Part shown: piece by piece, positions 8,063 to 17,318 of the stretch
Layout: each line of letters starts with the position of its first letter
Numbering within the stretch: position 1 is the first letter of the stretch
Assembly (NCBI RefSeq): GCF_030413595.1
Contig: NZ_CP129238.1
Location: forward strand, 1,054,001 to 1,118,000
Direction: 5' to 3'
DNA length: 64,000 bases
Origin: Planococcus liqunii
GTDB lineage: Bacteria > Bacillota > Bacilli > Bacillales_A > Planococcaceae
The notes under the pieces: model-generated
The model's database searches: none
Told to the model about the DNA's origin: nothing
What the model saw: the letters and a program-made list of their open reading frames with translations, nothing else
Made by a program: the position numbers and the translations under genes

Positions 8063-8611
8063 ATGAATTTACTATTCGAAGGGCGTACATGTTATATTCG
8101 GAATTTAACAGTGGATGATGCGGAAGAGATGGTGCAATTACTGTCGCGCAATCGGGATTATTGGGCTATTTATGAGCCCCGCCATCAAGATAGTTATTTC
8201 ACAGCCATGGTCCAGCGTGAAAAGATAAGGGAATCAATCTATCAGGCGAGAGAAAACCGCGAGTACAGCTTTGGGATTTTTGAGCACGAGTCCAATAATA
8301 TGATTGGGCATATTTCAATCTACGGCATTAAGCGACTTCCCTTTCTCAGTGCACTGGTTGGCTATTCCATTGATGAAGCCTGCATCGGAAAAGGGATTGC
8401 GACGGAAGCAGTAGGGCTTGTGACAGCATTCGGCTTTGAACAGCTCCGGCTGCACCGGATTGAAGCATACGTGTCTCCGAGAAATACAGGTTCGATTCGC
8501 GTGCTCGAAAAATCGAAATATCAAAAAGAGGGGCTGCTGCGCGAGTTTCTCTATATTAACGGGGTATGGGAAGATCATTTCCAATACGCCATCCTGGAAA
8601 GTGAATTTTGA
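8063..8611 (+). CDS. GNAT N-acetyltransferase (RimJ/RimL-like)
   Basis: A 182-residue acetyl-CoA-dependent N-acetyltransferase. The acetyl-CoA binding region is the GKGIATEAVG stretch (the Q/RxxGxG/A motif as IGKGIA), preceded by the beta-strand pair with FGIFEHESNNMIGHISIYG. The end motif NTGSIRVLEKSKYQKEGLLREF is typical of RimJ-type enzymes acting on protein N-termini or small amines. It starts four bases after the peptidase stop, so translation is probably coupled, consistent with a weak ribosome binding site. The true acceptor is unknown. Confidence 0.88.
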   Translation: MNLLFEGRTCYIRNLTVDDAEEMVQLLSRNRDYWAIYEPRHQDSYFTAMVQREKIRESIYQARENREYSFGIFEHESNNMIGHISIYGIKRLPFLSALVGYSIDEACIGKGIATEAVGLVTAFGFEQLRLHRIEAYVSPRNTGSIRVLEKSKYQKEGLLREFLYINGVWEDHFQYAILESEF

Positions 8612-8693
8612 AAGGGCAAGGCCGCCTATAAAAAATGGTGGAATGCACTTGCCAGATGGTTTTCAGAATAAAGGCTGAGGAGGAGATTGCAAG

Positions 8694-9167
8694 ATGGATA
8701 GACAAAGATTGTTTTCCTATCATCAATGGGCCACTCTGGAATGCCTTCGGCACGTCCAATCGCTGGGCAAGGAACTTTACCGGAGAGAAGGGCAGAATTC
8801 TTTCGCTTCCATCGAAAAAACGATGGAACACGTCATCGGCGTCGAAAAACTGTGGCTGATGCGGATGGCCGCAACCGAAAATCCGGCATTTGAATACTTC
8901 GATGTCGAAACATCAGAAAAAGCCATCGAAGCGTTTATGCTGCTGCATGCAGAAATGGAATTGTATATGTCTTCACTGACGGAAGAGCAATGGCTGGAGA
9001 AGCTGACGTTTAAAAATATGCGCGGCGATGAATTCGAGAACTCGCGCGAAGAAATGCTTTTCACGGTTATCAATCATGGCACTTACCACAGAGGACAAGT
9101 TACTTCGTTCCTGCGCCAATTTGGCAAAGAGGGAATTGCACTTGATTATCTTTATTTTAAAAAATAA
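8694..9167 (+). CDS. DinB-family protein
   Basis: A 157-residue four-helix-bundle protein of the DinB/YfiT superfamily. Three metal-binding histidines are expected; seen are a His in helix 2 (TMEHVIGVEKLW) and the pair in NHGTYHRGQV near residues 131-135, the family signature. Members include bacillithiol transferases and thiol-dependent enzymes, so a thiol-transfer role is possible but not shown. GAGGAGGAG precedes the ATG at good spacing. It is third in the row after the peptidase and GNAT genes and ends before a terminator. Confidence 0.85.
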   Translation: MDRQRLFSYHQWATLECLRHVQSLGKELYRREGQNSFASIEKTMEHVIGVEKLWLMRMAATENPAFEYFDVETSEKAIEAFMLLHAEMELYMSSLTEEQWLEKLTFKNMRGDEFENSREEMLFTVINHGTYHRGQVTSFLRQFGKEGIALDYLYFKK

Positions 9168-9237
9168 GCAGGGCACTTTAAGGGAATTCTTAATGTTTCC
9201 GAACTAACAGCATAGAGTGTTTAACTATAGTGAGCAG

Positions 9238-9270
9238 AAAAAAACCGCTGAGATTTCTCAGCGGTTTTCG
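9238..9270. terminator. Bidirectional terminator between dinB-like and carbonic anhydrase genes
   Basis: AAAACCGCTGAG, a short loop and CTCAGCGGTTTT. The minus-strand carbonic anhydrase stop codon (9258-9260) is inside the stem. Confidence 0.92.
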
Positions 9271-9824
9271 TTTCCGTTAATAACAATATCAAGTTTGCCC
9301 GTAGTAGGATCAATTACCAGTCCGTGAACCGGTACAGTACGGTCCATTAATGGATGGTTTTTCACCATATTTACACTGTGGCGTACGCTTTCGTTGACAT
9401 CATCAAAGCCGCGCAGCCAGTCCTCGATGTTCACTCCGGAATATTTCAATTGCTCGATGGTTTTTTCATCAATTCCACGTGCCTTCATTTTTTCGAGCAC
9501 GGAAGTCGGATCAATGGCAGACATGCCGCAGTCATGATGGCCGATTATATAAATTTCTTCTGCTTTCAATTCATAGACAGCGACAAATAGGCTGCGCATG
9601 ATTCCTCCGAATGGGTGGTTAATGACAGCACCGGCACTTTTTACGATTTTTACATCGCCATTTTTCAAGTTCATGGCTTTAGGCAGCATTTCAAATAGCC
9701 GGGTATCCATACAAGTAAGAATAACGATTTTCTTGTCGGGGAATTTAGTGGTTATGTATTGCTCATACTCTTTGTTCTCAACAAATTGTTCGTTGTACTC
9801 CAAAATATCTTCCAACATGGACAT
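9258..9824 (-). CDS. Beta-class carbonic anhydrase
   Basis: A 188-residue cytosolic zinc enzyme interconverting CO2 and bicarbonate. Zinc ligands are Cys38 in CMDTR, His96 and Cys99 in HHDCG, and the Asp40-Arg42 dyad completes the active site. The short form lacks a chloroplast-like extension and resembles the YvdA and YtiB-type enzymes of Bacillus. AAAGGAGG precedes the first ATG; a second ATG two codons later is possible. It supplies bicarbonate for carboxylases. It stands alone between dinB-like and mreBH. Confidence 0.94.
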   Translation of the reverse strand: MSMLEDILEYNEQFVENKEYEQYITTKFPDKKIVILTCMDTRLFEMLPKAMNLKNGDVKIVKSAGAVINHPFGGIMRSLFVAVYELKAEEIYIIGHHDCGMSAIDPTSVLEKMKARGIDEKTIEQLKYSGVNIEDWLRGFDDVNESVRHSVNMVKNHPLMDRTVPVHGLVIDPTTGKLDIVINGNENR

Positions 9825-9874
9825 ATTCGGTTCCTCCTTTAGAAAGCCTATTTTTATTTTAATCCTTTTTGCAG

Positions 9875-9919
9875 AAAAAAACAGCCCGTAAGCACAATGC
9901 TTCCGGACCGTTGGGCTTA
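9875..9919 (-). terminator. Intrinsic terminator of mreBH
   Basis: On the minus strand AGCCC and GGGCT close an imperfect hairpin with an inner CCGGAAGC/GCTTACGG helix, followed by TTTTTTT. The mreBH stop codon abuts the 5' arm. Confidence 0.75.
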
Positions 9920-10924
9920 ACGTGCGATTTTGTCCAATTTGTTAAGCATGACAAGCGATTTTCCAGTGCCGATTGCGACAGACTCCAGCGGCTGCGGTGC
10001 AATATGTACCGGTACCGAAATTTCTTCAGATAGCCATTGCTGCAGGCCTTTCAGCAAGGCGCCGCCTCCTGAAATGATTACGCCTTGGTCTACAATATCC
10101 CCAGACAATTCGGCCGGACAGTTTTCCAGCGTAGCGCGGATGCATTCGAGAATGGCCAGCAACGATTCTTTTAAAGCTTCCTGGATTTCCGTTGAAGTCA
10201 AGTTCACGACTTTTGGCAAACCGGTCATGATATCGCGGCCGCGGACTTCCATGGTTTCCTCTTCGTGAGAGATCAAGGCATAACCGATTTGTTTTTTAAT
10301 ATTTTCAGCGGTAGGCTCGCCAATCAGCACATTGTATTTTTTGCGGACATATTGAATGATGTCTTCATCCATGCGGTCACCCGCAACTCGTACTGTATTG
10401 GCTGATACAACGCCGCCAAAGGAAATGATGCCGACTTCAGTCGTGCCGCCGCCAATGTCTACGATGACGCTGGCAATCGGTTCGCTGACTGGAAGATCTG
10501 CGCCAATTGCAGCTGCCACCGGCTCTTCGATCAAGTGGACGCTTTTTGCGCCGCTGTGTTTCACTGCGTCCACGATGGCGCGCCGTTCGACGGAAGTGGC
10601 ACCGCAAGGCGTGCAAATCATGACATTCGGTTTGCGGAAAGAACCGCCGATTTGTTTGGCTGCTTTTTGCATGACCAGTTTCAACAATTCGATGGTCACG
10701 TCAAAGTCTGCAATAACGCCTTCTTTTAAGGGACGGACCACTCGAATTGAGTCAGGGGTTTTGCCAATCATAGCTTTGGCATCTTCGCCGAACGCAATCA
10801 CTTTATTTGATTTTGTATCCAATGCGACCACTGAAGGTTCGTTTAAAATAATGCCTTTTGCTTTTGTATAAACTAAAATATTTGCAGTTCCTAAATCAAT
10901 TCCAATATCCGTTGAAGAAAACAT
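9917..10924 (-). CDS. mreBH: Rod-shape-determining actin homologue MreBH
   Basis: A 335-residue bacterial actin that polymerises under the membrane and directs lateral wall synthesis and the LytE hydrolase. Nucleotide-binding motifs are [11 protein letters not shown] (phosphate 1), [10 protein letters not shown] (phosphate 2) and [10 protein letters not shown] (adenosine). Residues beginning [17 protein letters not shown] and the pattern of substitutions match B. subtilis MreBH better than MreB or Mbl, from memory. The start is the ATG behind TAGGAGGAG, giving exactly the usual 335 residues; an upstream in-frame start would add nine residues without a site. The nearby ampS gene repeats the B. 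subtilis neighbourhood. Other MreB paralogues are expected elsewhere. Confidence 0.95.
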   Translation of the reverse strand: MFSSTDIGIDLGTANILVYTKAKGIILNEPSVVALDTKSNKVIAFGEDAKAMIGKTPDSIRVVRPLKEGVIADFDVTIELLKLVMQKAAKQIGGSFRKPNVMICTPCGATSVERRAIVDAVKHSGAKSVHLIEEPVAAAIGADLPVSEPIASVIVDIGGGTTEVGIISFGGVVSANTVRVAGDRMDEDIIQYVRKKYNVLIGEPTAENIKKQIGYALISHEEETMEVRGRDIMTGLPKVVNLTSTEIQEALKESLLAILECIRATLENCPAELSGDIVDQGVIISGGGALLKGLQQWLSEEISVPVHIAPQPLESVAIGTGKSLVMLNKLDKIAR

Positions 10925-11130
10925 GCCTAAACTCCTCCTAATTATAAACAAGTGCCATCTTACATTTTACCATGAAAAATTAATGTAAAAAGAAGGGAAG
11001 CAGAAAATGAGACATTTGAAAGGTGAATTATATTGAAAAAATCGGAATTGAGGGTATATAGTCGCGAGTTGGGCCATCTTAAAAGAAAATAGGTTTCCTG
11101 CTGCGGGAGCAGGTGCCGAATTCAGCCATG

Positions 11131-11165
11131 AAAAAACCGCTCTCAATAAGAGAACGGTTTTTTTT
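11131..11165. terminator. Bidirectional terminator
   Basis: AAAAAACCG and CTCTC arms pair with GAGAA and CGGTTTTTTTT. The stop codon of the small minus-strand membrane protein touches its right edge. Nothing certain is transcribed towards it from the left. Confidence 0.85.
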
Positions 11166-11305
11166 CAATATCTTTTTTTCGGTAGTGGATCTACATGCTC
11201 CGCATCGTGTGCATGAAGCTCTTTACCCAGAAAATGCAAGAGTGTAAAGAAGAACAAGAAAATAACTACCATGAAGCCCATAACGATTGTAACGCCTTCT
11301 AACAT
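11165..11305 (-). CDS. Small single-helix membrane protein (46 aa)
   Basis: A 46-residue frame with ATG preceded by AGAGGAG. Residues 5 to 26 form one continuous hydrophobic helix (VTIVMGFMVVIFLFFFTLL). The C-terminal tail is His- and charge-rich (HFLGKELHAHDAEH) and ends PLPKKRY. The topology suggests an N-out or C-in bitopic micropeptide with possible metal-binding histidines in the tail. It lies between ampS and mreBH and ends at a terminator, so it appears to be a real gene. It is vaguely like the gamma subunit of sodium-pumping decarboxylases in layout, but no partner subunits are nearby. Function unknown. Confidence 0.65.
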   Translation of the reverse strand: MLEGVTIVMGFMVVIFLFFFTLLHFLGKELHAHDAEHVDPLPKKRY

Positions 11306-11389
11306 AATGATAACTCCTCTCGTGTCTGTAATTATCACTTTAAGTATACATGATAGCCCACGATAAATTAAGTGTCAAAATAATGATAC

Positions 11390-12622
11390 TTAAAAAGCCC
11401 AGTTGCCGGCTCTGAAAATCGGTTCACGAGTGCCGTCTTCCAGGATTCCGTCAATATCCATTTCGCCGGAACCGACCATGAAGTCGACGTGGGTAATGCT
11501 TTGGTTTAGGCCCTGTTCAGCCAGCTCTTCCTTCGACATTATTTTGCCGCCTTCGATACAGAAGGCATATGCACTGCCAATCGCAAAATGGTTCGATGCA
11601 TTTTCATCAAAAAGGGTATTGTAGAATAAAATATTCGAAGCTGAAATCGGCGATTCATGCGGCACGAGCGCTACTTCGCCCAGATAATGCGAACCTTCAT
11701 CGGTAGCAACAAGTTCTTTTAACACTTCTTCGCCTTCAGCTGCAGTAACATCGACAATTTTGCCGTTTTCAAACGTAATTTTAAAATCATCGATGATATT
11801 GCCGCCATAACTTAACGGTTTCGTACTGGAAACATAGCCGTTGACGCCTGTTTTGTCCGGCACAGTGAATACTTCTTCAGTCGGCATGTTTGCCATGAAT
11901 GTATGGCCTTTCTCGTTTACAGATCCTGCACCGCACCACAAGTGGCCTTTTGGCAATGCAACTTCCAAGTCTGTTTTTGGAGAAGTGTAATGTAGTTTAG
12001 TGTATTTTTTATTGTTCAAGTAATCCACTTTCGTGTGCAAAGTTTTATCATGGTCCAGCCATTCTTGTACCGGATTGTCCAAATCGGCGCGCACCGCTTT
12101 GAATATTGCGTCCCATAACGCGTCCATTTGCTGATCTTCCGGAAGTTCCGCGAAGACTTTGACTGCCCACTCTTTGGAAGGGGCGGCAAGAACGGTCCAG
12201 CTGATCTTGTCTGATTGCACATATTGGCGGTATTTGCTGAGTGCCGTTCCCGTTGCTTTTTGCGAAGCGGCAATCCGTTTCGAATCAATGCCTTTTAAAA
12301 GGTCCGGGCTTTGAGACATAATGCTGATAAACGCAGCTCCTTGATCAGCCAGCAATTCACGCTCCTGTACTTTCCAGGAAGGGAAATCTGCAAACGAATC
12401 TTCTGGAGCCAGTTCAAAGCGGGTGCGTGTAATTTCGTCATCGCTCCAGTCCACGTGGACTTGTCTGGCGCCTGCTTCATAGGCTTTTTTTGCAATTAAG
12501 CGTACAAAAGGTGCAGCATTCAAGGTAGTGTTGATATAAAGCGGTTGCCCCGGTTGAATATTAACACCTACGTTTACAGCAAGTTCCGCATAACGGGCCA
12601 GTTTTTCGTCAAAAGTTGTCAA
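11390..12622 (-). CDS. ampS: M29-family aminopeptidase AmpS (paralogue 2)
   Basis: A 410-residue metallo-aminopeptidase of family M29, paralogous to the gene at 42-1271. The same metal-binding region is seen: EVALVPHESPI and NTLFDENASNHFAIG, ending REPIFRAGNWAF. The start is the TTG at 12622. The ATG six codons upstream cannot be correct because GAGGAGAG, the ribosome binding site, lies within that extension, and the TTG start also aligns with paralogue 1. Position beside mreBH matches B. subtilis ampS, so this copy is the positional orthologue. It acts in cytosolic peptide turnover. Confidence 0.92.
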   Translation of the reverse strand: MTTFDEKLARYAELAVNVGVNIQPGQPLYINTTLNAAPFVRLIAKKAYEAGARQVHVDWSDDEITRTRFELAPEDSFADFPSWKVQERELLADQGAAFISIMSQSPDLLKGIDSKRIAASQKATGTALSKYRQYVQSDKISWTVLAAPSKEWAVKVFAELPEDQQMDALWDAIFKAVRADLDNPVQEWLDHDKTLHTKVDYLNNKKYTKLHYTSPKTDLEVALPKGHLWCGAGSVNEKGHTFMANMPTEEVFTVPDKTGVNGYVSSTKPLSYGGNIIDDFKITFENGKIVDVTAAEGEEVLKELVATDEGSHYLGEVALVPHESPISASNILFYNTLFDENASNHFAIGSAYAFCIEGGKIMSKEELAEQGLNQSITHVDFMVGSGEMDIDGILEDGTREPIFRAGNWAF

Positions 12623-12852
12623 ATAAATCTCTCCTCTCATCTTTCTTATTTTAGCAATTTTCAGTCAGTCGTGGCAATGTTTAGCACTAAAAGCATGAAT
12701 AGAAATTTTTTTACAGGACTTTCACTCTAATGGCAAAAAGAAAACAGGAAATACTATGACCGTTGTGCTCCAGGCCTCACTCTCTTTCAAGCACTTCAAA
12801 AAGGAGTATGGCGGGAAGCTTTTATTTTTTTGTATTAATTTAAGGTTTTCTC

Positions 12853-12881
12853 TTGCAATTTTTATTATAAAAGTTTACGAT
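12853..12881 (+). promoter_or_regulatory. Promoter of psuK-psuG
   Basis: TTGCAA at 12853-12858, a 17-base spacer and TACGAT at 12876-12881. Nothing else is recognisable in the 230 bases upstream, between here and the divergent ampS. Confidence 0.6.
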
Positions 12882-12913
12882 TTAAACAAATGTTTGAAAA
12901 GGGAGGTGAGGAG

Positions 12914-14008
12914 TTGAACAAAAAGGAACAGGAAGTCATTGAACTGATCCGGAAAAATCCTTATTTGTCTCAACAAGAGATGGCGGATTCTTTACAAATG
13001 TCCCGTCCATCTTTAGCTAACTTAATCTCCGGGTTAATTCGGCAAGGGAAAATTGCAGGCCGGGCATACATCCTACCAGAAGAAGGAACGGTTGTCTGCA
13101 TTGGCGGGGCGAACGTCGACCGCAAGTTTTGGCTGGAAAAAACAGCGCAGATGGGCACATCCAACCCGGCAGCAGTTTCGGGCAGCGTCGGCGGAGTCGC
13201 CCGGAACGTAGCGGAAAACTTGGGCAGAATGGGCCACCGGGTAAAACTGATGACCATCGCCGGCAACGATCCGGAGTGGAAATTGATACAAGAAACCTCT
13301 TCGCCTTTTATGGATACGGAATTAACGCAAACCCATAACGATCTTTCGACCGGCACTTATACAGCCATATTGGAGCCGGATGGGGAAATGATTTTGGCGA
13401 TGGCCGATATGGCCATCTACGATTCACTGACCGTGGAATACGTCAAACGCCACGAAACGGCGTTGATGGCAGCTGCTTTTCTTGTCATCGATTTGAATTG
13501 TCCGAAAGAAACAGTCCGCTACGTGCAGGAACTGGCAAAAACACGCAATATCCCGTTGGCTGTCATTCCCGTCTCTACACCTAAAATTGACCGGCTTGGA
13601 GAAGATTTGACCGGCATTACCTGGCTGATTTTGAATAAAGGGGAAGCGGAACGCTTTTTAAGCATCAAAATCGATTCTCCCGAAGCTTGGAAAAATGCTG
13701 CGGCCCGTTTGCTTGGACATGGAGCGGGAAATATCGTAATCACCGCTGGAAAAGAAGGGGCGATGGCAGGGAACCATGAAAGAATCAGCCACTTCGCGGC
13801 AATCGACGTGCCGGAGCTTCTCGATGTCACTGGAGCCGGAGATGCATTTTCAAGCGGCATCATCCACAGTTACTTAAAAGACCTCCCGTTTGAAAAGATT
13901 ATTCAGACGGGGCTAATCAATGCAGCGAAAACGCTGCAAAGCGAATCAACCGTAAGAACCGAGTTATCGGCAATGCAACTACAAATTGAACTGGAGGAAC
14001 TACTATGA
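12914..14008 (+). CDS. psuK: Pseudouridine kinase with N-terminal winged-helix domain
   Basis: A 364-residue PfkB-family sugar kinase expected to phosphorylate pseudouridine to its 5'-phosphate. Residues 1-55 form a MarR/DeoR-like winged helix ([21 protein letters not shown]); residues 65-364 are the ribokinase fold, with the GGANVD start, [11 protein letters not shown] substrate loop and GAGDAFSSG anion hole and catalytic Asp near residue 310. The TTG start is chosen because GGAGGTGAGG lies three bases upstream. The downstream psuG overlaps by four bases (ATGA), and this pairing identifies the substrate. The fused HTH, also seen in the YeiI/YeiC-type kinases, suggests self-regulation. Confidence 0.92.
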   Translation: MNKKEQEVIELIRKNPYLSQQEMADSLQMSRPSLANLISGLIRQGKIAGRAYILPEEGTVVCIGGANVDRKFWLEKTAQMGTSNPAAVSGSVGGVARNVAENLGRMGHRVKLMTIAGNDPEWKLIQETSSPFMDTELTQTHNDLSTGTYTAILEPDGEMILAMADMAIYDSLTVEYVKRHETALMAAAFLVIDLNCPKETVRYVQELAKTRNIPLAVIPVSTPKIDRLGEDLTGITWLILNKGEAERFLSIKIDSPEAWKNAAARLLGHGAGNIVITAGKEGAMAGNHERISHFAAIDVPELLDVTGAGDAFSSGIIHSYLKDLPFEKIIQTGLINAAKTLQSESTVRTELSAMQLQIELEELL

Positions 14009-14916
14009 ACTCAATGATTACTTATTCAACTGAAGTACAACACGCAATGGACAACAACCAACCGATTGTGGCGCTGGAATCGACAATCATCTCTCACGGC
14101 ATGCCTTACCCGCAAAACGTGGAAACAGCGCGCATCGTTGAACAGATCATCCGCGATAATGGAGCTGTTCCAGCAACAATCGCCATTATGGACGGCAAAA
14201 TCAAAATCGGTTTATCCGATGAAGAGCTGGAACTTCTGGGCAACAGTCCGGACGTCGCAAAAGTTTCACGCCGCGATCTTGGACAATTGATCGCAACGAA
14301 AAAAATCGGTGCGACGACGGTTGCTGCTACAATGATTTGTGCAGAACTTGCAGGCATCCGTGTATTTGCCACAGGCGGCATTGGCGGCGTTCACCGTGGT
14401 GCAGAAACGACAATGGACATTTCTGCTGACCTTGAGGAATTGGCTACTACAGGAGTCGCAGTTGTCTGTGCCGGAGCTAAATCGATTTTGGATATCGGTT
14501 TAACACTGGAATTCCTTGAAACTAAAGGTGTACCGGTCATCGGTTATAAAACAGATAAAATGCCGGCGTTCTATACACAAGCCAGCGAATTTGATTTGAC
14601 TTTCCGTGCAGATGATGTTGATATTTTGGCAAAAGTATTGAAAGCGAAATGGGATCTTGGACTAAAAGGCGGCGCTGTAGTGGCCAACCCGATTCCGGCG
14701 GAACATGCGATGGAAGAATCGTTCATTAACGGCATTATTGATCAAGCCATGGTGGAAGCAAAAGAAAATGGCATCGCTGGAAAAGAAACAACGCCTTTCC
14801 TTCTTGGAAAAGTAAAAGAATTGACGGAAGGCACTAGCTTGGTCGCAAACATTGAATTGGTAAAACATAACGCTGAAGTCGGCGCGAAATTAGCAGTGGC
14901 TTATAACGGACTTTAA
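14005..14916 (+). CDS. psuG: Pseudouridine-5'-phosphate glycosidase
   Basis: A 303-residue enzyme that cleaves the C-C glycosidic bond of pseudouridine 5'-phosphate to uracil and ribose 5-phosphate. Family signatures are [16 protein letters not shown] at the N-terminus, [10 protein letters not shown], the GATTVAATM stretch with RRDLG just before, and [22 protein letters not shown], which contributes to the Mn and substrate site. The length equals the family norm (about 305). GGAGGA precedes the ATG inside psuK, and the ATGA overlap implies coupled translation. Together the two enzymes salvage pseudouridine from RNA turnover. Confidence 0.96.
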   Translation: MNSMITYSTEVQHAMDNNQPIVALESTIISHGMPYPQNVETARIVEQIIRDNGAVPATIAIMDGKIKIGLSDEELELLGNSPDVAKVSRRDLGQLIATKKIGATTVAATMICAELAGIRVFATGGIGGVHRGAETTMDISADLEELATTGVAVVCAGAKSILDIGLTLEFLETKGVPVIGYKTDKMPAFYTQASEFDLTFRADDVDILAKVLKAKWDLGLKGGAVVANPIPAEHAMEESFINGIIDQAMVEAKENGIAGKETTPFLLGKVKELTEGTSLVANIELVKHNAEVGAKLAVAYNGL

Positions 14917-14925
14917 GAAAATACG

Positions 14926-14960
14926 AAAAAGAAGCTCTCAACTTTGGGAGCTTCTTTTTT
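14926..14960 (+). terminator. Terminator of psuK-psuG
   Basis: AAGAAGCTCTC, loop AACTTT, GGGAGCTTCTTTTTT. Confidence 0.92.
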
Positions 14961-15024
14961 GTGTTTTGAGAAAGGTTTCTTCTGCATTTGTTTGCGGGTA
15001 CATAGAAATAAGGAGCTGAAACCT

Positions 15025-16335
15025 ATGAAAACAGATGTGTTCATTAGTGGGGGAGGAGTCGGTGGCTTAACACTTGCCTTGAAGTTGGCACAGCGCGGAG
15101 TGAATGTCACCGTCGCGGAACGTCTGGCTTCCAAGACTCCTGCTTATAAAGGTGAATTGCTGCAGCCCAAAAGCATGCAGATCTTTGATGGACTGGGACT
15201 CTTTGAAGAAATTGAAGAACGTTCCAATGAGATCAAAGTGCTCGATATGCTGGAATTGTCCAGTACCCTGGCAGTCCGCGATCAATCTTTTTTGGATTAT
15301 AGCGTGCTTCCGGGAAAATACAATGCCGCTTATATGGCGCATCATGAAGAACTGAAATCGATTCTTCGTGAAGCCGCTTCCCAATACCCCAATTTTTCTT
15401 ATTTAGGTGGAACTACCGTAAAGAAAATTGATGGAAATGCCGCCCACTTACAAAAAGGCAAAGAAAAACTGGAAGTGCAGGCTGATTATTTTATAGGAGC
15501 CGAAGGCAGGGCATCGGTTACGCGAAAAGCGATGGACATTGAAATAAAGCAAACAACTTACAACCATCATTTCTTAACCGTCACTTTTCCGCGCGCTGAA
15601 AATTTCCGGGATGGAAAAATCATTTCGACGTACAACCGGTTTTTGGGTTTGTTTCCTTTGCCGGATAACCAGGTACGAAGCGTGTACTTGATACCGGAAG
15701 GAGACTACCAAGCGTTGAAAGAGAAACCGATCAGCCATTTCCATAAACTTTATACAGATTTGGCGCCTTCCATAGATGGTTATGTCCAACAATTGCAGGA
15801 CTGGAAGAAAATCCAGTTAATGATTCCGGTCATGTTCCATGCCCCTTCCTATGTAAAAGAGAATAAAGCGATTATTGGAGATGCCGCTCATGCGGTGCAT
15901 CCGATGGCAGGGGAAGGCATGAACATGGCCATCCAGGATGCGGATGTACTAGGCGAGCTGCTGGCCGATATGGCCGAATCCGGAAAACGGAACCCTGAAA
16001 ATCTGCACTGGTTTGAAAAAGTGCGTTATAAACGGGCTGAACACGTAATCCAGCTGAGCCATTTATCGGCACTGGCCTATTCATTTCCTTTCCGGACCGT
16101 TAGTTATCTGCGGACACGAACAGTTGAACGCATGGAAGAAGATCCAATCCTTCACTTCAAGCAGATGCTGAATGTTTCAGGTCTCGGCATGTGGAAAGAA
16201 AACGTCCGCGACCGTTTTATCCAAGGCGGAATTATGCCTGTTCGGCGAAGCAGGGATTTAACTTCAGATACAAAAGAATTGAAATATTTCACCAGAGAAG
16301 AAGATTATCCGTGGAAAGTGGAGGGACTTTTATGA
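15025..16335 (+). CDS. FAD-dependent monooxygenase (UbiH/PHBH-type)
   Basis: A 436-residue group A flavoprotein monooxygenase. The FAD-binding Rossmann motif is GGGVGGL near residues 9-15, followed by an ERLASKTP strand end; the DG-type motif is in FIGAEGR, and the ribityl-contacting GD motif is IIGDAAHAVHPMAGEG about residue 275. These enzymes use NAD(P)H and O2 to hydroxylate or epoxidise small, often aromatic or quinone-like, substrates. The start is the ATG behind AAGGAGCTGA. It overlaps the following methyltransferase by four bases (ATGA), so the pair forms one translationally coupled unit. The substrate is unknown; geranylgeranyl-reductase-like or ubiquinone-like activities cannot be excluded. 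Confidence 0.85.
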   Translation: MKTDVFISGGGVGGLTLALKLAQRGVNVTVAERLASKTPAYKGELLQPKSMQIFDGLGLFEEIEERSNEIKVLDMLELSSTLAVRDQSFLDYSVLPGKYNAAYMAHHEELKSILREAASQYPNFSYLGGTTVKKIDGNAAHLQKGKEKLEVQADYFIGAEGRASVTRKAMDIEIKQTTYNHHFLTVTFPRAENFRDGKIISTYNRFLGLFPLPDNQVRSVYLIPEGDYQALKEKPISHFHKLYTDLAPSIDGYVQQLQDWKKIQLMIPVMFHAPSYVKENKAIIGDAAHAVHPMAGEGMNMAIQDADVLGELLADMAESGKRNPENLHWFEKVRYKRAEHVIQLSHLSALAYSFPFRTVSYLRTRTVERMEEDPILHFKQMLNVSGLGMWKENVRDRFIQGGIMPVRRSRDLTSDTKELKYFTREEDYPWKVEGLL

Positions 16336-17318
16336 TTGATGTGATGAAAATGTTTAAGGCTCGTATGTATATGAAGCGCAATGAGCCGTTTTTATATAGC
16401 TGGCACGCTTATGTAGGGTATGAATTGGATTTGTTTAAAGCTTTTGAACGCCCGGTGACGCAATTTGATGTAGCGGACGCCCTTCAATTGGATGAGGATT
16501 TGCTGCGCCAATGGGTAAGTGTCGGAGTCTCGATCGGCCACTTGAAAGAAGCCGGAAGAGGGCGCTACAAAGTATGGAACACCTGGAAATTGCCGAAACC
16601 GAAAGGCAATAATTCGTCCGGCGTTTTGTTAAAGGAAATGATGGAACTCCACATCCCGACTTTGCTCAGTTACCCCGAAATGATGCGGAATCAAAACCGG
16701 CGCCATTTTGATGAAGAAAAACATGCCCCGACCGTTGCAGAAACCAGCCGTTTGCTTGAAGTGCTGGCTATGCCAAAAATGTCCAAACGTATTCGGGAAA
16801 ACAGGAGCCGCACCGTTCTCGACATTGGATGTGGAGAAGCTGGATATATCAAAAAGCTCGCTGACCGTTTTCCTGATACCCAATTTACCGGAATCGAAAT
16901 CAGTCCGGCAGTTGTGGAAACCGCTAAGGAATTGACCGCTGACAATGACAATATTGTCATTGAAAATGCAGACTTGTGGCAGTATCAGCCTGAACGCCTG
17001 CAAGATATGGTCATGATGAACAACGTCATCCACTATATCGACCTGGAAAAGCGGCAGGCGCTGTTCACGGAACTGGCCACTTGGCTTGAGAAAGATGGCA
17101 TTCTTTCAGTGGTCACCCCAATCGCCGGCAGCAGCGATGATCCGCCTTTTGCGAACGTCTTCAACAGTTTTTTCTCTTCTTTCGACAACCTCTACCGCCT
17201 GCCGACAAGACAGGAACTAGCGGAATGGGGAGAAGAAGCAGGACTCACCATGCTTGGCATTAAAACCGTCATTAAAGAAGGCAGCTGGTACATCGCACAA
17301 TATCAAAAGAAAAGCTGA
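16332..17318 (+). CDS. Class I SAM-dependent methyltransferase with N-terminal helical/winged domain
   Basis: A 328-residue methyltransferase. The SAM-binding glycine motif is VLDIGCGEAGY at about residues 160-170, followed by the acidic ribose contact in GIEIS and motif IV in NNVIHYID. Residues 1-110 form an all-alpha plus winged-helix segment like the dimerisation domain of O-methyltransferases that modify small hydroxylated aromatics. AGGG precedes the ATG, which overlaps the monooxygenase stop. Its stop codon lies in the first bases of a dispersed repeat (AAAAGCTGA). Hydroxylation by the upstream gene followed by O-methylation here is the likely logic. The product is unknown. Confidence 0.82.
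   Translation: MIDVMKMFKARMYMKRNEPFLYSWHAYVGYELDLFKAFERPVTQFDVADALQLDEDLLRQWVSVGVSIGHLKEAGRGRYKVWNTWKLPKPKGNNSSGVLLKEMMELHIPTLLSYPEMMRNQNRRHFDEEKHAPTVAETSRLLEVLAMPKMSKRIRENRSRTVLDIGCGEAGYIKKLADRFPDTQFTGIEISPAVVETAKELTADNDNIVIENADLWQYQPERLQDMVMMNNVIHYIDLEKRQALFTELATWLEKDGILSVVTPIAGSSDDPPFANVFNSFFSSFDNLYRLPTRQELAEWGEEAGLTMLGIKTVIKEGSWYIAQYQKKS

Noticed and set aside
11033..11092. Nineteen-codon TTG frame with AAAGGTGA upstream, between mreBH and the small membrane gene
   Set aside because: Ribosome binding site is fair but the frame is too short, has no conservation test available and no convincing terminator of its own on that side.
14944..15024. Longer N-terminus of the FAD monooxygenase
   Set aside because: It would begin inside the psuG terminator; the ATG at 15025 has AAGGAGCTGA and the FAD motif at the normal distance.
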